DNA of 64,000 bases from Paludibacteraceae bacterium (GCA_017478225.1 JAFVDX010000002.1:1-64000); one strand, 5' to 3'. Shown: positions 1 to 8,700, numbered from the stretch's first letter. The notes: generated by a model not told the origin, from the sequence alone. Numbers and translations are program-made.

Positions 1-1
1 A

Positions 2-859
2 GGCAAGAGTTATACCTACACTCCAAAGGCTGTGAAGGGTGATATTGGCACAGTTCAAAGAGGTCAACGGAAAATCGTTTGGGAGATGCTTGAAGACCGC
101 CCTGAATGGGAAGTGTCTCAAGCACGATTTAAGATTAATGCTAAAGTAATAGAGGAAACCTTCACAGTTGGTGGTGTTAGTTTCAAGATGCAGATGGTAG
201 AAGGTGGCAGTTTCACGATGGGTTGCACAAGTGAGCAGGGTGGTGATTGTTATAGTTGGGAATCTCCATCTCATCAGGTTACTTTGTCGGATTACTTTAT
301 TGGTCAGACAGAGGTAACGCAAGGTTTGTGGCGTGCGGTGATGGGTAGTAATCCAAGTTATTTCCCAAAGGGCGATAATTATCCTGTAGAACAAGTCAGT
401 TGGAACGATTGTCAGGAATTTATTAGGAAACTAAATAATATGTTGTCATCGGAACTTGACGGTAAGCGTTTTAGTTTGCCTACCGAAGCGCAATGGGAAT
501 ATGCTGCTCGTGGTGGTAAGAAGAGTGGTCATTATAAATATGCGGGTAGCGACAATATCGGCAGTGTTGCTTGGTACACAGACAATTCTGGCAGTAGTAC
601 TCATCCTGTTGGTCAGAAGGTGGCCAATGAGTTGGGGTTGTATGATATGTCAGGAAATGTATGGGAGTGGTGCCATGACTGGTATGGTAGTTATACGGGC
701 AGTTCTCAGACCAATCCCATTGGTGCTGCCTCTGGCTCTAACCGTGTGTGCCGTGGCGGTGGTTGGAGCTACTACGCGAGGGTCTGTCGCGTATCGCTCC
801 GCGGCTTCTCGCCTGACAACCGCAACAGCAATCTCGGCCTGCGCTTGGTTCTTCTTTAG
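2..859 (+). CDS. FGE-sulfatase/SUMF1-fold protein, 5' truncated by window edge; candidate DGR target
   Basis: The reading frame is open from base 2, so the true start lies left of the window; the GTG at 32 is internal. The visible 285 residues carry a formylglycine-generating-enzyme (C-type-lectin-like) domain from about residue 60 on: VEGGSFTMGC, then QVTLSDYFIGQTEVTQ, the LPTEAQWEYAARGG signature and LYDMSGNVWEWCHDW. The C-terminus has the RGGGW...PDNRN.NLGLRL ending. Of the two catalytic cysteines of true FGE only the second has a counterpart (Cys in ARVCR); the first aligns with Tyr, so sulfatase-activating activity is unlikely and a ligand-binding role is more plausible (inference). The final ~120 bases are much more GC-rich than the rest and have the codon signature of a retroelement-diversified variable region. 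Confidence 0.85.
   Translation, partial: GKSYTYTPKAVKGDIGTVQRGQRKIVWEMLEDRPEWEVSQARFKINAKVIEETFTVGGVSFKMQMVEGGSFTMGCTSEQGGDCYSWESPSHQVTLSDYFIGQTEVTQGLWRAVMGSNPSYFPKGDNYPVEQVSWNDCQEFIRKLNNMLSSELDGKRFSLPTEAQWEYAARGGKKSGHYKYAGSDNIGSVAWYTDNSGSSTHPVGQKVANELGLYDMSGNVWEWCHDWYGSYTGSSQTNPIGAASGSNRVCRGGGWSYYARVCRVSLRGFSPDNRNSNLGLRLVLL
740..856 (+). other. Candidate DGR variable region (VR) at the 3' end of the FGE-fold gene
   Basis: In this C-terminal stretch nine codons that differ from Asn sit where a mutagenised AAC codon would be expected, and all end in C: TGC 749, AGC 767, TAC 770, TAC 773, GTC 782, CTC 797, GGC 803, TTC 806, AGC 827. Unchanged AAC codons remain at 740, 818 and 824. The fixed scaffold (GGGW, AR.CRVS.R, SPDNRN.NLGLRL) is that of known DGR target proteins with a CLec/FGE fold. 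No template repeat or reverse transcriptase is seen in the window, so the call rests on codon pattern and family knowledge. Confidence 0.6.
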
Positions 860-1474
860 CTTAACATATACGCCACGGATGTGAAGAGTGGATGCTCAAG
901 TGTTAAACAAATACATATCCTGCAAGGTGTTCCCTAATTTGATTAGTAGAATTCCTTGTAAAAATGAGCGGACTTGTCCGTCGGATTTTTTGCTTTAGTA
1001 GCAGGCAATGGATGTTGTAGCGAAAAAACAAAAAATCTTTTTTTTGTTTTCTACACATTTTTTCGGACTTAATAATTATTGGAATTAGTATGCAGACGAA
1101 GATGCCTGCGTACCGACCGCAGGGTACGCAACTCTCAGTGGTTGCGTGATTACATGAGTTAGGATGCTTGTGCTCTTTTCATGAGTAATGACACTCGCGC
1201 TCCTCATGGCTATAAAAGAATTTGTTTAATTTGTGCCATTTGCGAACAACAGTCTCATTCTCTGCTTAATCTGTTGAATATGCTGACGAAAATATTTATA
1301 GCGTATCTGATTCATGTATCTGCTTAATTTGTTGAATTTGCGGACTAAAATAATTCGTTTAATTAGTGAGCCTAAAAATACATCTTAGTATTCTCAGTTC
1401 AATTTGTGGACGAAAAAATACAGAAACAAGGATACCGATTGATTATAGGATGCAGAAAAATGCCGACCAATCGG
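860..1474. other. 615-bp gene-free region with hairpins and degenerate repeats
   Basis: No credible gene. Contents: a possible terminator for the upstream gene (CGGAC/GTCCG at 969-980 followed by a T-rich run to 990); an A/T-rich inverted repeat at about 1025-1050; an exact 8-bp inverted repeat at 1107-1114/1123-1130 that overlaps an alternative 7-bp stem at 1126-1132/1141-1147; and diverged direct repeats at 1261, 1319 and 1391 (listed separately). No near copy of the VR at 740-856 was found here, so it does not hold the template repeat. Confidence 0.6.
1261..1420. repeat. Three diverged direct repeats
   Basis: A ~37-bp unit starting TCTGCTTAAT occurs at 1261-1297 and again at 1319-1355 with few changes; both go on to a TGAAT..GC.GAC.AAAATA core. 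A shorter relative (TTCAATTTGTGGACGAAAAA) lies at 1396-1415. A similar core is found inverted near 24310-24370. Seen directly; function unknown. Confidence 0.6.
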
Positions 1475-1897
1475 TTAGAATTCGTATAAGTTAAGTCCTG
1501 TCTCAGGGTCTTTGTAGCGCGGGAAATCGTCATCGTATTTCTCAACAACCAATTCGCATGCACCATTGATTTGGGCTGTGAGCAAGTGTCCTGCAATTGA
1601 AGTGAAATCAGCCCTGCCGAGGGTGATATGCAGGTGAAGATACGGCTCACCATTAAGTGTGGAGAAGTTGCCTATCAAATTTGCTATTTCCATTTGCTCG
1701 GCAAAACAATGGTCTTCATACAATTTTGTTGAAGGGTTGTAAAAACGCAGTGTGGCTTGGCTTACGGCGCCAATGCCACTTATTGAACCTGCTTTGATAT
1801 GTTGCTCAGAGGCAAAAGCAACCAAAGTGGCTGCTAAATCCTGATGATTGGCAATACTGAGAACATAAGTATTGCCTTCTTTACGAAATTTATACAT
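1475..1897 (-). CDS. PPC/DUF296-domain protein (predicted DNA-binding)
   Basis: A 140-residue single-domain protein matching the plants-and-prokaryotes conserved (PPC, DUF296) family: MYKFRKEGNTYVLSI at the start, IKAGSISGIGAV in the middle and the histidine-containing HLHITLG strand typical of the family. Bacterial members are small trimeric proteins often described as DNA-binding, but their physiological role is poorly known. A longer frame runs to 1969, but the Met at 1897 matches the family N-terminus and lies just downstream of a promoter -7 element at 1925-1932, which excludes the longer start. It is monocistronic and converges with the gene at the left edge. Confidence 0.85.
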   Translation of the reverse strand: MYKFRKEGNTYVLSIANHQDLAATLVAFASEQHIKAGSISGIGAVSQATLRFYNPSTKLYEDHCFAEQMEIANLIGNFSTLNGEPYLHLHITLGRADFTSIAGHLLTAQINGACELVVEKYDDDFPRYKDPETGLNLYEF

Positions 1898-1924
1898 ATT
1901 ATTATTGTTAATTATATCTGAATG

Positions 1925-1956
1925 CAAAGGTAATACTAAAAAATCATATACCCAAC
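1925..1956 (-). promoter_or_regulatory. Promoter for the PPC/DUF296 gene
   Basis: On the minus strand TACCTTTG (1925-1932) matches the Bacteroidota -7 box TAnnTTTG, with a weak -33 GTTG (953-956 of the same thousand) 20 bases upstream. It sits ~28 bases before the chosen start codon. Confidence 0.5.
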
Positions 1957-1980
1957 ACATATAAATCACAATAAATTATG

Positions 1981-2012
1981 ATTGCAAATTATGCAATTTT
2001 GCGGTAATTTTG
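1981..2012 (+). promoter_or_regulatory. Promoter for the TonB receptor gene
   Basis: ATTG at 1981-1984 and TAATTTTG at 2005-2012, spaced by 20 bases, fit the Bacteroidota primary-sigma promoter. It would give a ~55-nt leader with a small GCGT/ACGC hairpin before the GTG start at 2074. Confidence 0.5.
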
Positions 2013-2073
2013 CACCGTTTTTCAATTACCTGCGTGTTCTCCTACGCCTGAAATTAAGGATATTAAACAAAGA

Positions 2074-4308
2074 GTGTTAAAAAGGTTTAGTCTGATATTG
2101 TTTTTTATAGCAAGTGTGGTAATCGCTTCTGCTAACAGCACCTCTGAAACTATGTCTTGCAGCGATACTCTGCCTGAAATTCAGGTAGGTGCAGAGCGTG
2201 TAGATGTGCTTGAGCAGAACAATGCAGTTGGTTCTACCATACTCTTCAGCAAACAAATAGAGCAACAGAGGCATGAGGCAGTAAAAGACTTGTCGGCGGT
2301 TGTGCCCAATGTGTATATGCCTGATTATGGAAGCAAAATGACATCATCAATGTATGTTAGAGGGTTAGGCGCAAGAATCGACAACCCCGTTATGGGGCTT
2401 ATGATTGACAATATATCTATTGCCAACAAAAATAGTTATGACTTCAATTTTTTCGACTTGCGCTCTGCCGAGGTATATCGTGGCCCTCAGGGCACAATGT
2501 TTGGTCGCAATACCATTGGCGGTGTGATATGCTTAACTACGCTTTCACCTTTGCAGTATTCAGGTACGAGCGCCGCAGCGGGTTATGCTAACCACAACAC
2601 AATGTTCGCTCGTGCTTCTCACTACCATAAAATTAATGATAGTTTCGGCGTTTCTGCTGCCGCATATTATACTCGTTCGGATGGTTTTTTTACCAATATC
2701 TATGATAATTCCAAAGCCGATAATTATCAAGAAGGAGGAGCAAGACTTCGTATGGAAGGAATCTTGACCGACAAAATGGCTATAAGTGGGGTGGTGCAGT
2801 ATGATTTCACCGATCAAGGCGGTTTCGCATATCATCAACCCGACAAACCAATCAACCATAACGACCCTTGTTCTTATCTAAGACATAACCTTATCGCAGG
2901 TCTGACCATAAAGAGCAATTTGCCTGAAAACTTGTCGATTACATCCACCACTTCTTATCAGTTCTTGAAAGACGATATGCTTATGGACCAAGACTATTTG
3001 CCGCTTTCTTATTTTACCCTTCAGCAAAAGCAAACGGAGCATGTCGTGTCAGAGGACCTTATTCTGCGTCCTAAAAAATCATCGGACTATGGCTGGAATT
3101 GGCTATCGGGATTATATGTCTCTTATAAGCATAATACGATGTCGGCACCCGTCACTTTTCTCAAAGACGGTATCGACTCGCTGATTCTTAAAAATGCAAA
3201 TGCTTCGTTTGGTTCTTATCAGATTCAGATTCAAGAGCCCTCGTTCGTGATTGGTAGCGATTTCTTGACCAATGAGGCCGATGTGGCTCTTTATCATACT
3301 TCCTACTACCGCTGGCAAAACAAATGGCAGATTGAAGCAGGGGTAAGACTCGAATATGAGCACCAATGGTTCAACTACAATTCTCATGGAAGTCTGCATG
3401 CTTGCTTCTACAACACCTCAACCCAAACATCTTCACCTTATACAGAGATTAACAGCCGCTTAAAAGGAAATACTGCTCTTAATTATTTCGAGGCGTTACC
3501 TCGCGTGGCTGTTAGTTATAATGCCAATAATTGGGCAGCCTATGCATCTGTTAGCGAAGGATATAAAGCAGGTGGATTCAACACGCAATTGTTTTCCGAC
3601 ATACTGCAAAATCAAATGCGTAAAGATATGATAGGAACATCCGGAGCAGACTATAATGTAGAAGATGTAATCACCTATAAACCTGAACGCTGTCTTACTT
3701 TTGAGATTGGTGCAAGTGCTCAAAAACGATACGACGATTGGCGCCTTCAGGGCGCACTTACTGCCTACGAATTAGAAGTGTTCAATCAGCAACAGACTGT
3801 ATTTCCCAAAGTAGGTACAGGGCGTTTGATGACCAACGCTGGTCATAGCCGCAGTGCAGGAGCAGAAGCCACGGCAAACATCTCATGGAAAGACTTGCAA
3901 ATCAATGCCTCATACGGATATACTTATGCCATTTTTACTAAGTACAACAACGGACAGACAGATTATTCAGGCAAAAGGGTCCCTTATGTTCCGTCAAATA
4001 CCCTTGCCGCAGGGATAACATATAAAATAGCATTTAATCACTCATTTTTCCGCTCTTTGCAATTCAATATTAATACCACAGCCTATGGTAAAATCTATTG
4101 GAGCGAAGAAAACGATTTCGTGCAACCGTTTTATGCCTTGCTCAATGCTAATATATGCTTGCAAATGAAATATATAGAACTTGAACTATGGGGTAAAAAC
4201 CTGACTAATACTGACTATAATGTGTTCCGATTCGTTTCAATGGGAAATACATTTGTCCAATCAGGAAAACCTATTACATTTGGGGCAATACTTAAATTCG
4301 AAATATAA
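2074..4308 (+). CDS. TonB-dependent outer-membrane receptor
   Basis: A 744-residue outer-membrane receptor that would import a ligand using TonB-ExbBD energy. Residues 1-20 are a signal peptide. A plug domain follows (about 33-150), with the conserved stretch SAEVYRGPQGTMFGRNTIGGVI at its end, and then a long beta-barrel rich in aromatic strands up to the terminal FGAILKFEI. There is no SusD partner and no N-terminal carboxypeptidase-like domain, so it resembles siderophore/cofactor-type receptors rather than SusC. The start is GTG; no better ATG precedes the signal peptide. The next gene, 27 bases downstream, encodes a lipoprotein probably made from the same transcript. The substrate cannot be read from sequence. 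Confidence 0.9.
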   Translation: MLKRFSLILFFIASVVIASANSTSETMSCSDTLPEIQVGAERVDVLEQNNAVGSTILFSKQIEQQRHEAVKDLSAVVPNVYMPDYGSKMTSSMYVRGLGARIDNPVMGLMIDNISIANKNSYDFNFFDLRSAEVYRGPQGTMFGRNTIGGVICLTTLSPLQYSGTSAAAGYANHNTMFARASHYHKINDSFGVSAAAYYTRSDGFFTNIYDNSKADNYQEGGARLRMEGILTDKMAISGVVQYDFTDQGGFAYHQPDKPINHNDPCSYLRHNLIAGLTIKSNLPENLSITSTTSYQFLKDDMLMDQDYLPLSYFTLQQKQTEHVVSEDLILRPKKSSDYGWNWLSGLYVSYKHNTMSAPVTFLKDGIDSLILKNANASFGSYQIQIQEPSFVIGSDFLTNEADVALYHTSYYRWQNKWQIEAGVRLEYEHQWFNYNSHGSLHACFYNTSTQTSSPYTEINSRLKGNTALNYFEALPRVAVSYNANNWAAYASVSEGYKAGGFNTQLFSDILQNQMRKDMIGTSGADYNVEDVITYKPERCLTFEIGASAQKRYDDWRLQGALTAYELEVFNQQQTVFPKVGTGRLMTNAGHSRSAGAEATANISWKDLQINASYGYTYAIFTKYNNGQTDYSGKRVPYVPSNTLAAGITYKIAFNHSFFRSLQFNINTTAYGKIYWSEENDFVQPFYALLNANICLQMKYIELELWGKNLTNTDYNVFRFVSMGNTFVQSGKPITFGAILKFEI

Positions 4309-4335
4309 GTTAAATAATATAAAATAATTAAAAGT

Positions 4336-4866
4336 ATGAAAAGATTTATTTATTTCGCAATGTTGGTCGTTTTGTTTGCTTCATGCAACAAAAACGAAGT
4401 AGAACAAAACCCTATTCTTGAAGGTAATTACAAGTTTGTAGGTACTGTTGTGGTAGTGGGTGGTAATATCAATATGGAAACTCACGAGGTATCTGATTTT
4501 ACTAAAGAAAATGTATCTGTAAAACCCGAACAACAAGAAGACGGAACTTATAGATTATTGCTTGAAGAGGTCAACTTCAGCAATATGATGCCTGTAAATA
4601 TCAATATGGCACTTCCCGGGGTTGTTATTAAAAACGGCAAACTAAGTTTGGGTGCTGCCGAAACAGTTAATCCGCTGATAGTAACTCCTATGGGCGAAGT
4701 GGCTGACGAAAATTATGTGGTTAAGAATTTTAGTGGCAGTGTAAATTACAAAGACAATGGCGTGTTCAACGAAATCTCACTTGATTTTGTAGTAGCCATG
4801 AAGCGTATGGACAAAGTAACTGAATATCCTACAAGTTACAAAGGTGTGTATCAAGAAGTGAAATAG
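4336..4866 (+). CDS. Calycin-like lipoprotein partner of the TonB receptor
   Basis: A 176-residue lipoprotein with a short type II signal ending in the lipobox LFASC (lipidated Cys17), followed by NKNEVEQ. The mature part is predicted all-beta, with the EGNY opening and alternating strands seen in Bacteroidales calycin-like lipoproteins. It follows the TonB receptor by 27 bases and ends in a strong terminator, so the pair forms a two-gene operon. By analogy with other receptor/lipoprotein pairs it may bind or deliver the receptor's ligand at the cell surface; that is inference, since no ligand-binding motif is recognised. Confidence 0.65.
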   Translation: MKRFIYFAMLVVLFASCNKNEVEQNPILEGNYKFVGTVVVVGGNINMETHEVSDFTKENVSVKPEQQEDGTYRLLLEEVNFSNMMPVNINMALPGVVIKNGKLSLGAAETVNPLIVTPMGEVADENYVVKNFSGSVNYKDNGVFNEISLDFVVAMKRMDKVTEYPTSYKGVYQEVK

Positions 4867-4889
4867 TAAGACCATCATCAAAAAATCAA

Positions 4890-4916
4890 CCCTCTCGATT
4901 ATTATGAGCGAGAGGG
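4890..4916. terminator. Bidirectional terminator between convergent operons
   Basis: Perfect 8-bp stem CCCTCTCG (4890-4897)/CGAGAGGG (4909-4916) with an 11-nt loop, flanked by T-rich sequence on both strands. It ends the TonB-receptor operon on the plus strand and the glycan operon on the minus strand. Confidence 0.85.
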
Positions 4917-4923
4917 CTAATTT

Positions 4924-6165
4924 TTATAGGATATTGTCTTTTATATTTTTAATGATGTATCTCACATCTTCATCGGTTACCATCGGTCCGGATGGCAGAC
5001 ACAATCCGCATTTGAACATCGCTTCGCTTACACCATTCAGATATGCAGGCGAGTTCTTGTAAACAGGCTGTTTGTGCATCGGCTTCCACAATGGGCGACT
5101 CTCTATCCCCGCCTTGTCTAAGGCTATTCGCATCGCTTCCACATTCCTGTTCGGTTCGCAATCGGTATGCACATTCTCGCTCGCATGTACCACTCCTGCC
5201 GCACCACCTACTGCGCCTTCTATCTTGCTTTGGTATGCCAACTCCTCGTTCTTTACTCTCAGTTTGTCGGAGAGCAAAATAGTGCATAACCAGAAATTGC
5301 TGTCGTAGTTGCTTGCAGGATTGTCATGATAACTTATTCCTGCTACATCTCTGAACGCTTCTTTGTACATCTCTGATATATGTTTGTGGTGACGCAAATG
5401 ATCTTCAAGAACCGTCATCTGACCGCGACCAATACCCGCACATATATTTGACAAACGATAGTTGTAGCCTATCTCCTCGTGTTGATAATATGGATATGCT
5501 TCACGCGCTTGAGTGGCATACCACATTATCTTGTCCTTTGTAGCCTTATCAGGGCAAATAAGAGCACCACCGCCCGAAGTGGTTATCATTTTATTGCCGT
5601 TAAACGACAATACGCCAAATTCGCCAAAAGTGCCGCATACTTGATTGTTCAGCCTTGAGCCAAAACCCTCGGCTGCATCTTCTATCACAGGAATAGAGTA
5701 TTTCTTACCTATTGCAACAATCTCATCTATTCTTCCCGGCATACCATACAGATATACAGGTATAATAGCCTTTGGATATTTTCCCGTTTTGGCTTTCCTG
5801 TCTATTATTGCCTTTTCCAACAACTCTGGCGACATGTTCCAACTATCCTCTTCTGAATCAACAAACACAGGAGTGGCGCCCAAATACATAACAGGATTTG
5901 AAGACGCACAGAAAGTGAAACTCTGGCATATCACCTCATCGCCTGCTTTCACTCCGCATGCAATCAATGCTAAATGTACAGCAGCAGTACCAGAAGACAA
6001 GGCTACTATCTCTTTCCCTTGACCGACAAAATTTTTCAGATCTTCTTCAAAACCATTTACATTAGGCCCCAATGGGACTACCCAATTAGTATCAAACGCT
6101 TCTTGAATAAACTTCTGCTCATTGCCGGACATGTGAGCCAAACATAAATATATTCGCTTTCCCAT
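4924..6165 (-). CDS. DegT/DnrJ/EryC1/StrS-family sugar aminotransferase with an in-frame insertion
   Basis: A PLP-dependent aminotransferase (413 residues) that would put an amino group on a nucleotide-linked keto-sugar. The family fold is clear: SSGTAAVHLAL (56-66), the PVYLYG strand (~136-141), EDAAEGFGS (162-170), the Schiff-base lysine in SFNGNKM (Lys192), and SRPLWKPMH (356-364). It is closest in feel to the PglE/bacillosamine-type group. Residues about 300-336 form an extra segment (KLRVKNEELA...HTDCEPN) between two strands that are normally joined by a short linker, making the protein ~35 residues longer than usual. It is the last gene of the long minus-strand glycan operon. The exact sugar substrate is unknown. 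Confidence 0.85.
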   Translation of the reverse strand: MGKRIYLCLAHMSGNEQKFIQEAFDTNWVVPLGPNVNGFEEDLKNFVGQGKEIVALSSGTAAVHLALIACGVKAGDEVICQSFTFCASSNPVMYLGATPVFVDSEEDSWNMSPELLEKAIIDRKAKTGKYPKAIIPVYLYGMPGRIDEIVAIGKKYSIPVIEDAAEGFGSRLNNQVCGTFGEFGVLSFNGNKMITTSGGGALICPDKATKDKIMWYATQAREAYPYYQHEEIGYNYRLSNICAGIGRGQMTVLEDHLRHHKHISEMYKEAFRDVAGISYHDNPASNYDSNFWLCTILLSDKLRVKNEELAYQSKIEGAVGGAAGVVHASENVHTDCEPNRNVEAMRIALDKAGIESRPLWKPMHKQPVYKNSPAYLNGVSEAMFKCGLCLPSGPMVTDEDVRYIIKNIKDNIL

Positions 6166-6180
6166 AATTGATTATTTTCT

Positions 6181-6888
6181 TTAGCACTGTGTGCTTTTCC
6201 GTTCGTTTATAATAACTTGCATCAGATACAAATCTTTCTGAAAAGTTATTTTTATATTGTTGTTATCTCCTTTGATTATTCTAATTTGTTCATCTCTCAA
6301 ATAGTGTGCCACTACCGAACAATCATCTGTAGGCCTGAATCCCTTGTCTTTTTTTGCCGCTTGATACGCTCTTGCAATTGTTCCTCTCCTGAAACCTTGT
6401 GGAGTCTGTGCCATATATAGTGTTTCTCGCGGTGGAATAGTGCTAAGTATATCTTCTTTTACACTCTGCCATATTGTGTCTGTTGCCGCAACTGCCACTC
6501 CTACTGCGTTATACCTGCTTAATGCTTCAATGCAATTTGTAATTATTGATTGGCTTACCAACGGACGGGCTGCATCGTGAAACAGCAAAATATCATTGTC
6601 ATCGGTGTATATCTTCAGAGCATTCATCGACGAATCCGACCGCTCTTTACCACCTTCTATAATATGACCTATTTTCCTATAACCTCCCGATTTGACAATA
6701 CCTTCTATTGGATCAATATAATCTTTGTGGCTTACAATACATATCTCGTCTATCAACTCATTTTGCTCAAATGCCTCAATAGTATATTCAATAATATACT
6801 TATCGTTTACTTTCAGCAATTGTTTGGGCATGTCGCCTCCTATACGCTTGCCTACACCGCCTGCTAATATGACTGCTATCGTTTTCAA
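6181..6888 (-). CDS. IspD/TarI-like cytidylyltransferase in the glycan operon
   Basis: A 235-residue nucleotidyltransferase of the IspD family with the CTP-binding loop [10 protein letters not shown] and MPKQLL near the N-terminus, [10 protein letters not shown] in the middle, and TPQGFRRG. The fold serves 2-C-methylerythritol-4-phosphate cytidylyltransferase (IspD) and also ribitol-5-phosphate cytidylyltransferases (TarI/Bcs1) that make CDP-polyols for surface polymers. Its place inside a glycan operon, overlapping the phosphoglycosyl-transferase gene by 4 bases, favours a CDP-polyol role, but no paired TarJ-type dehydrogenase is present. An IspD function cannot be excluded. Confidence 0.8.
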   Translation of the reverse strand: MKTIAVILAGGVGKRIGGDMPKQLLKVNDKYIIEYTIEAFEQNELIDEICIVSHKDYIDPIEGIVKSGGYRKIGHIIEGGKERSDSSMNALKIYTDDNDILLFHDAARPLVSQSIITNCIEALSRYNAVGVAVAATDTIWQSVKEDILSTIPPRETLYMAQTPQGFRRGTIARAYQAAKKDKGFRPTDDCSVVAHYLRDEQIRIIKGDNNNIKITFQKDLYLMQVIINERKSTQC

Positions 6889-7493
6889 TTATGTCCGTTG
6901 AAGGCTTCGGCTGTGGCACGACCGGCCGTTGATATTCCTTCTCTTATAAATATCTTTTTTATCGTTAAGAAAAATATCTTTACATCAAGCATAAATGTCA
7001 AATTATCCACATACCACACATCATATTCAAATTTCTTTGTGTGAGTTATTGCGTTTCTGCCATTCACTTGTGCCCAACCTGTTATCCCGGGGCGCACCTC
7101 ATGCCTACGATGCTGTTCCCTTGAATATAGAGGCAAGTACTTGACAAGCAATGGCCTGGGACCAATAAGCGACATATCACCTTTTAATACATTCAGTAGT
7201 TGTGGCAGTTCATCCAGCGAAAGCGAGCGAATTACTCTACCTACCTTGGTTAGCCTGTCTTTGTCTGGCAACAACTCTCCTGAAGCATTGCGCTTCTCGT
7301 TCATTGTCTTGAATTTAATCAAACGAAATATCTTCTCATCTTTTCCGGGACGATCCTGAGTGAAAAACACACCTGCACCCTCGTTGGCAAAATATAAGAG
7401 TAATATCTCAATAATCAGTATCGGACTCAGACATACTAATGCAACAAGAGCAATCAAAAAATCCAATATTCGTTTTATATAATTCTTATACAT
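6885..7493 (-). CDS. Undecaprenyl-phosphate phosphoglycosyl transferase (PglC/WcaJ C-terminal type)
   Basis: A small (202-residue) monotopic phosphoglycosyl transferase that starts glycan assembly by moving a sugar-1-phosphate onto undecaprenyl phosphate at the inner membrane. It has one N-terminal membrane/re-entrant segment ([19 protein letters not shown]), then [25 protein letters not shown] and [11 protein letters not shown], all family hallmarks. A longer frame starts at 7574 but would overlap the upstream glycosyltransferase by 80 bases; the Met at 7493 begins two bases after that gene's stop and gives the normal PglC-type N-terminus ([11 protein letters not shown]). Confidence 0.9.
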   Translation of the reverse strand: MYKNYIKRILDFLIALVALVCLSPILIIEILLLYFANEGAGVFFTQDRPGKDEKIFRLIKFKTMNEKRNASGELLPDKDRLTKVGRVIRSLSLDELPQLLNVLKGDMSLIGPRPLLVKYLPLYSREQHRRHEVRPGITGWAQVNGRNAITHTKKFEYDVWYVDNLTFMLDVKIFFLTIKKIFIREGISTAGRATAEAFNGHN

Positions 7494-7494
7494 A

Positions 7495-8688
7495 TTATTT
7501 TGTATGAGCAATAATAGTGTTATATGTGTTGGCAACTGTATAGTGCTCTGCCAAATACTTATAGCCGTTTTCACCCATTTCTTTTATGTCGCTGCTCAGC
7601 ATCTTGTCTATACACATGCTAAAGGCTTCTGCCTCATTGCTCAAACATGCATATCCAAAATGATTTGTCTGTGCTATCTGACCCACATCAGTATTGGGGT
7701 CTGTGGCTGCAATAATAGGCATCTTGTATTGCAAATAAGGCAACAAACGAGACGGAAAATTAGGTATGGTGAATTTGTAATCTAAAAAAATTAGACCTAC
7801 ATGGCATGCCTGAATCAGATGATCGTATTCGTCTTTTGGCAAACGACTCAATAGAGTTACATTACCTGGTGAGGCAGCCTTATACCATCTGTCCAATTTG
7901 CCATACTCAGTTCCGTTACCTACTATTATGAAATGACAGTCTTTGCGCGTGCTGTTGTTGTCTAAACATTCAATCAAAAAAGGTATGCCCTGAGGCTTTC
8001 CAAGATTGCCGCCATACACAAATATGGTCTTATCTGTTGGAATATTGTATTTTTCTAATATAGACTTTCTGTCCGCTATCATATCATTATGCAACTCTAT
8101 GGAATTAGGTGCTATCTCAACTTTCGCTGCGTCTATATAAGGATTGTGTGTTAATAAGAAGGTCTTATTAGCAGGCGACATACAACCTATATAGTCTGAT
8201 AACATATACAAGTCGCGCTCTTTCTTCCTAAAATATCTATACAATAAGCCTTCCTTTGAGAGCATTCCTAAATCTACAGCATTTTGCGGGAAAATATCTT
8301 TTAAAAGTAAATAAGTAATTACACCCTTATTTGTCCTTTTGACATACTTTATCACCTTGCTCAAGGTAATAGGTGGGGTAGAATAGAGCATAATATCAAA
8401 CTTGATGTGCGACAAGAATCGGCGTATTGCATTGCAAAATTGCCTCTCAAGCAAAATAGTTCCTACCCCTTTCTCTATTACATTCGTCTTCTGTATGTTA
8501 AGCGTCTTAACTGACAATAAGTGTATATTCTCTTTTGTTGTATATGAGGTGTTTTTATGATGTCGCCTTTCTACAGGAGATACTATATACATCTCATGAC
8601 CTTGTCGGGTGAAGTATCTCACAAGGTCTGAATATATACCATGTTGCGAAAGGTCTATATCTGCTAATGTGATAAATAGTATATTCAT
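7495..8688 (-). CDS. Glycosyltransferase family 4 (WbuB-like)
   Basis: A 397-residue GT-B glycosyltransferase. N-terminal acceptor domain starts [22 protein letters not shown]; the C-terminal GT4 donor domain has [12 protein letters not shown], a LIFLDY segment and a conserved E.EAFSMCID region near the end. It lies directly downstream of the WbjB/C/D genes, the same arrangement as L-fucosamine transferase WbuB in other capsule/O-antigen loci, so transfer of FucNAc is a reasonable guess (inference from context). It is the only clear glycosyltransferase in this operon, which suggests a short glycan or that further transferases lie elsewhere. Confidence 0.85.
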   Translation of the reverse strand: MNILFITLADIDLSQHGIYSDLVRYFTRQGHEMYIVSPVERRHHKNTSYTTKENIHLLSVKTLNIQKTNVIEKGVGTILLERQFCNAIRRFLSHIKFDIMLYSTPPITLSKVIKYVKRTNKGVITYLLLKDIFPQNAVDLGMLSKEGLLYRYFRKKERDLYMLSDYIGCMSPANKTFLLTHNPYIDAAKVEIAPNSIELHNDMIADRKSILEKYNIPTDKTIFVYGGNLGKPQGIPFLIECLDNNSTRKDCHFIIVGNGTEYGKLDRWYKAASPGNVTLLSRLPKDEYDHLIQACHVGLIFLDYKFTIPNFPSRLLPYLQYKMPIIAATDPNTDVGQIAQTNHFGYACLSNEAEAFSMCIDKMLSSDIKEMGENGYKYLAEHYTVANTYNTIIAHTK

Positions 8689-8700
8689 TAAATCAGTGTA

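Noticed and set aside
2-859. Functional sulfatase-activating formylglycine-generating enzyme
   Set aside because: Only one of the two catalytic cysteines has a counterpart, and the C-terminus looks like a diversified binding surface.
456-884. 142-codon frame overlapping the FGE-fold gene in another phase
   Set aside because: Overlaps a clear domain-bearing gene; low-complexity Val-rich translation with no family signature.
2013-2073. Riboswitch upstream of the TonB receptor
   Set aside because: The ~60-nt leader has only a 4-5-bp GCGT/ACGC hairpin and no recognisable TPP, cobalamin or preQ1 core.
6181-6888. Assignment as housekeeping ispD
   Set aside because: The fold is the same, but the gene overlaps a phosphoglycosyl transferase inside a glycan operon, so a CDP-polyol role is at least as likely; symbol withheld.
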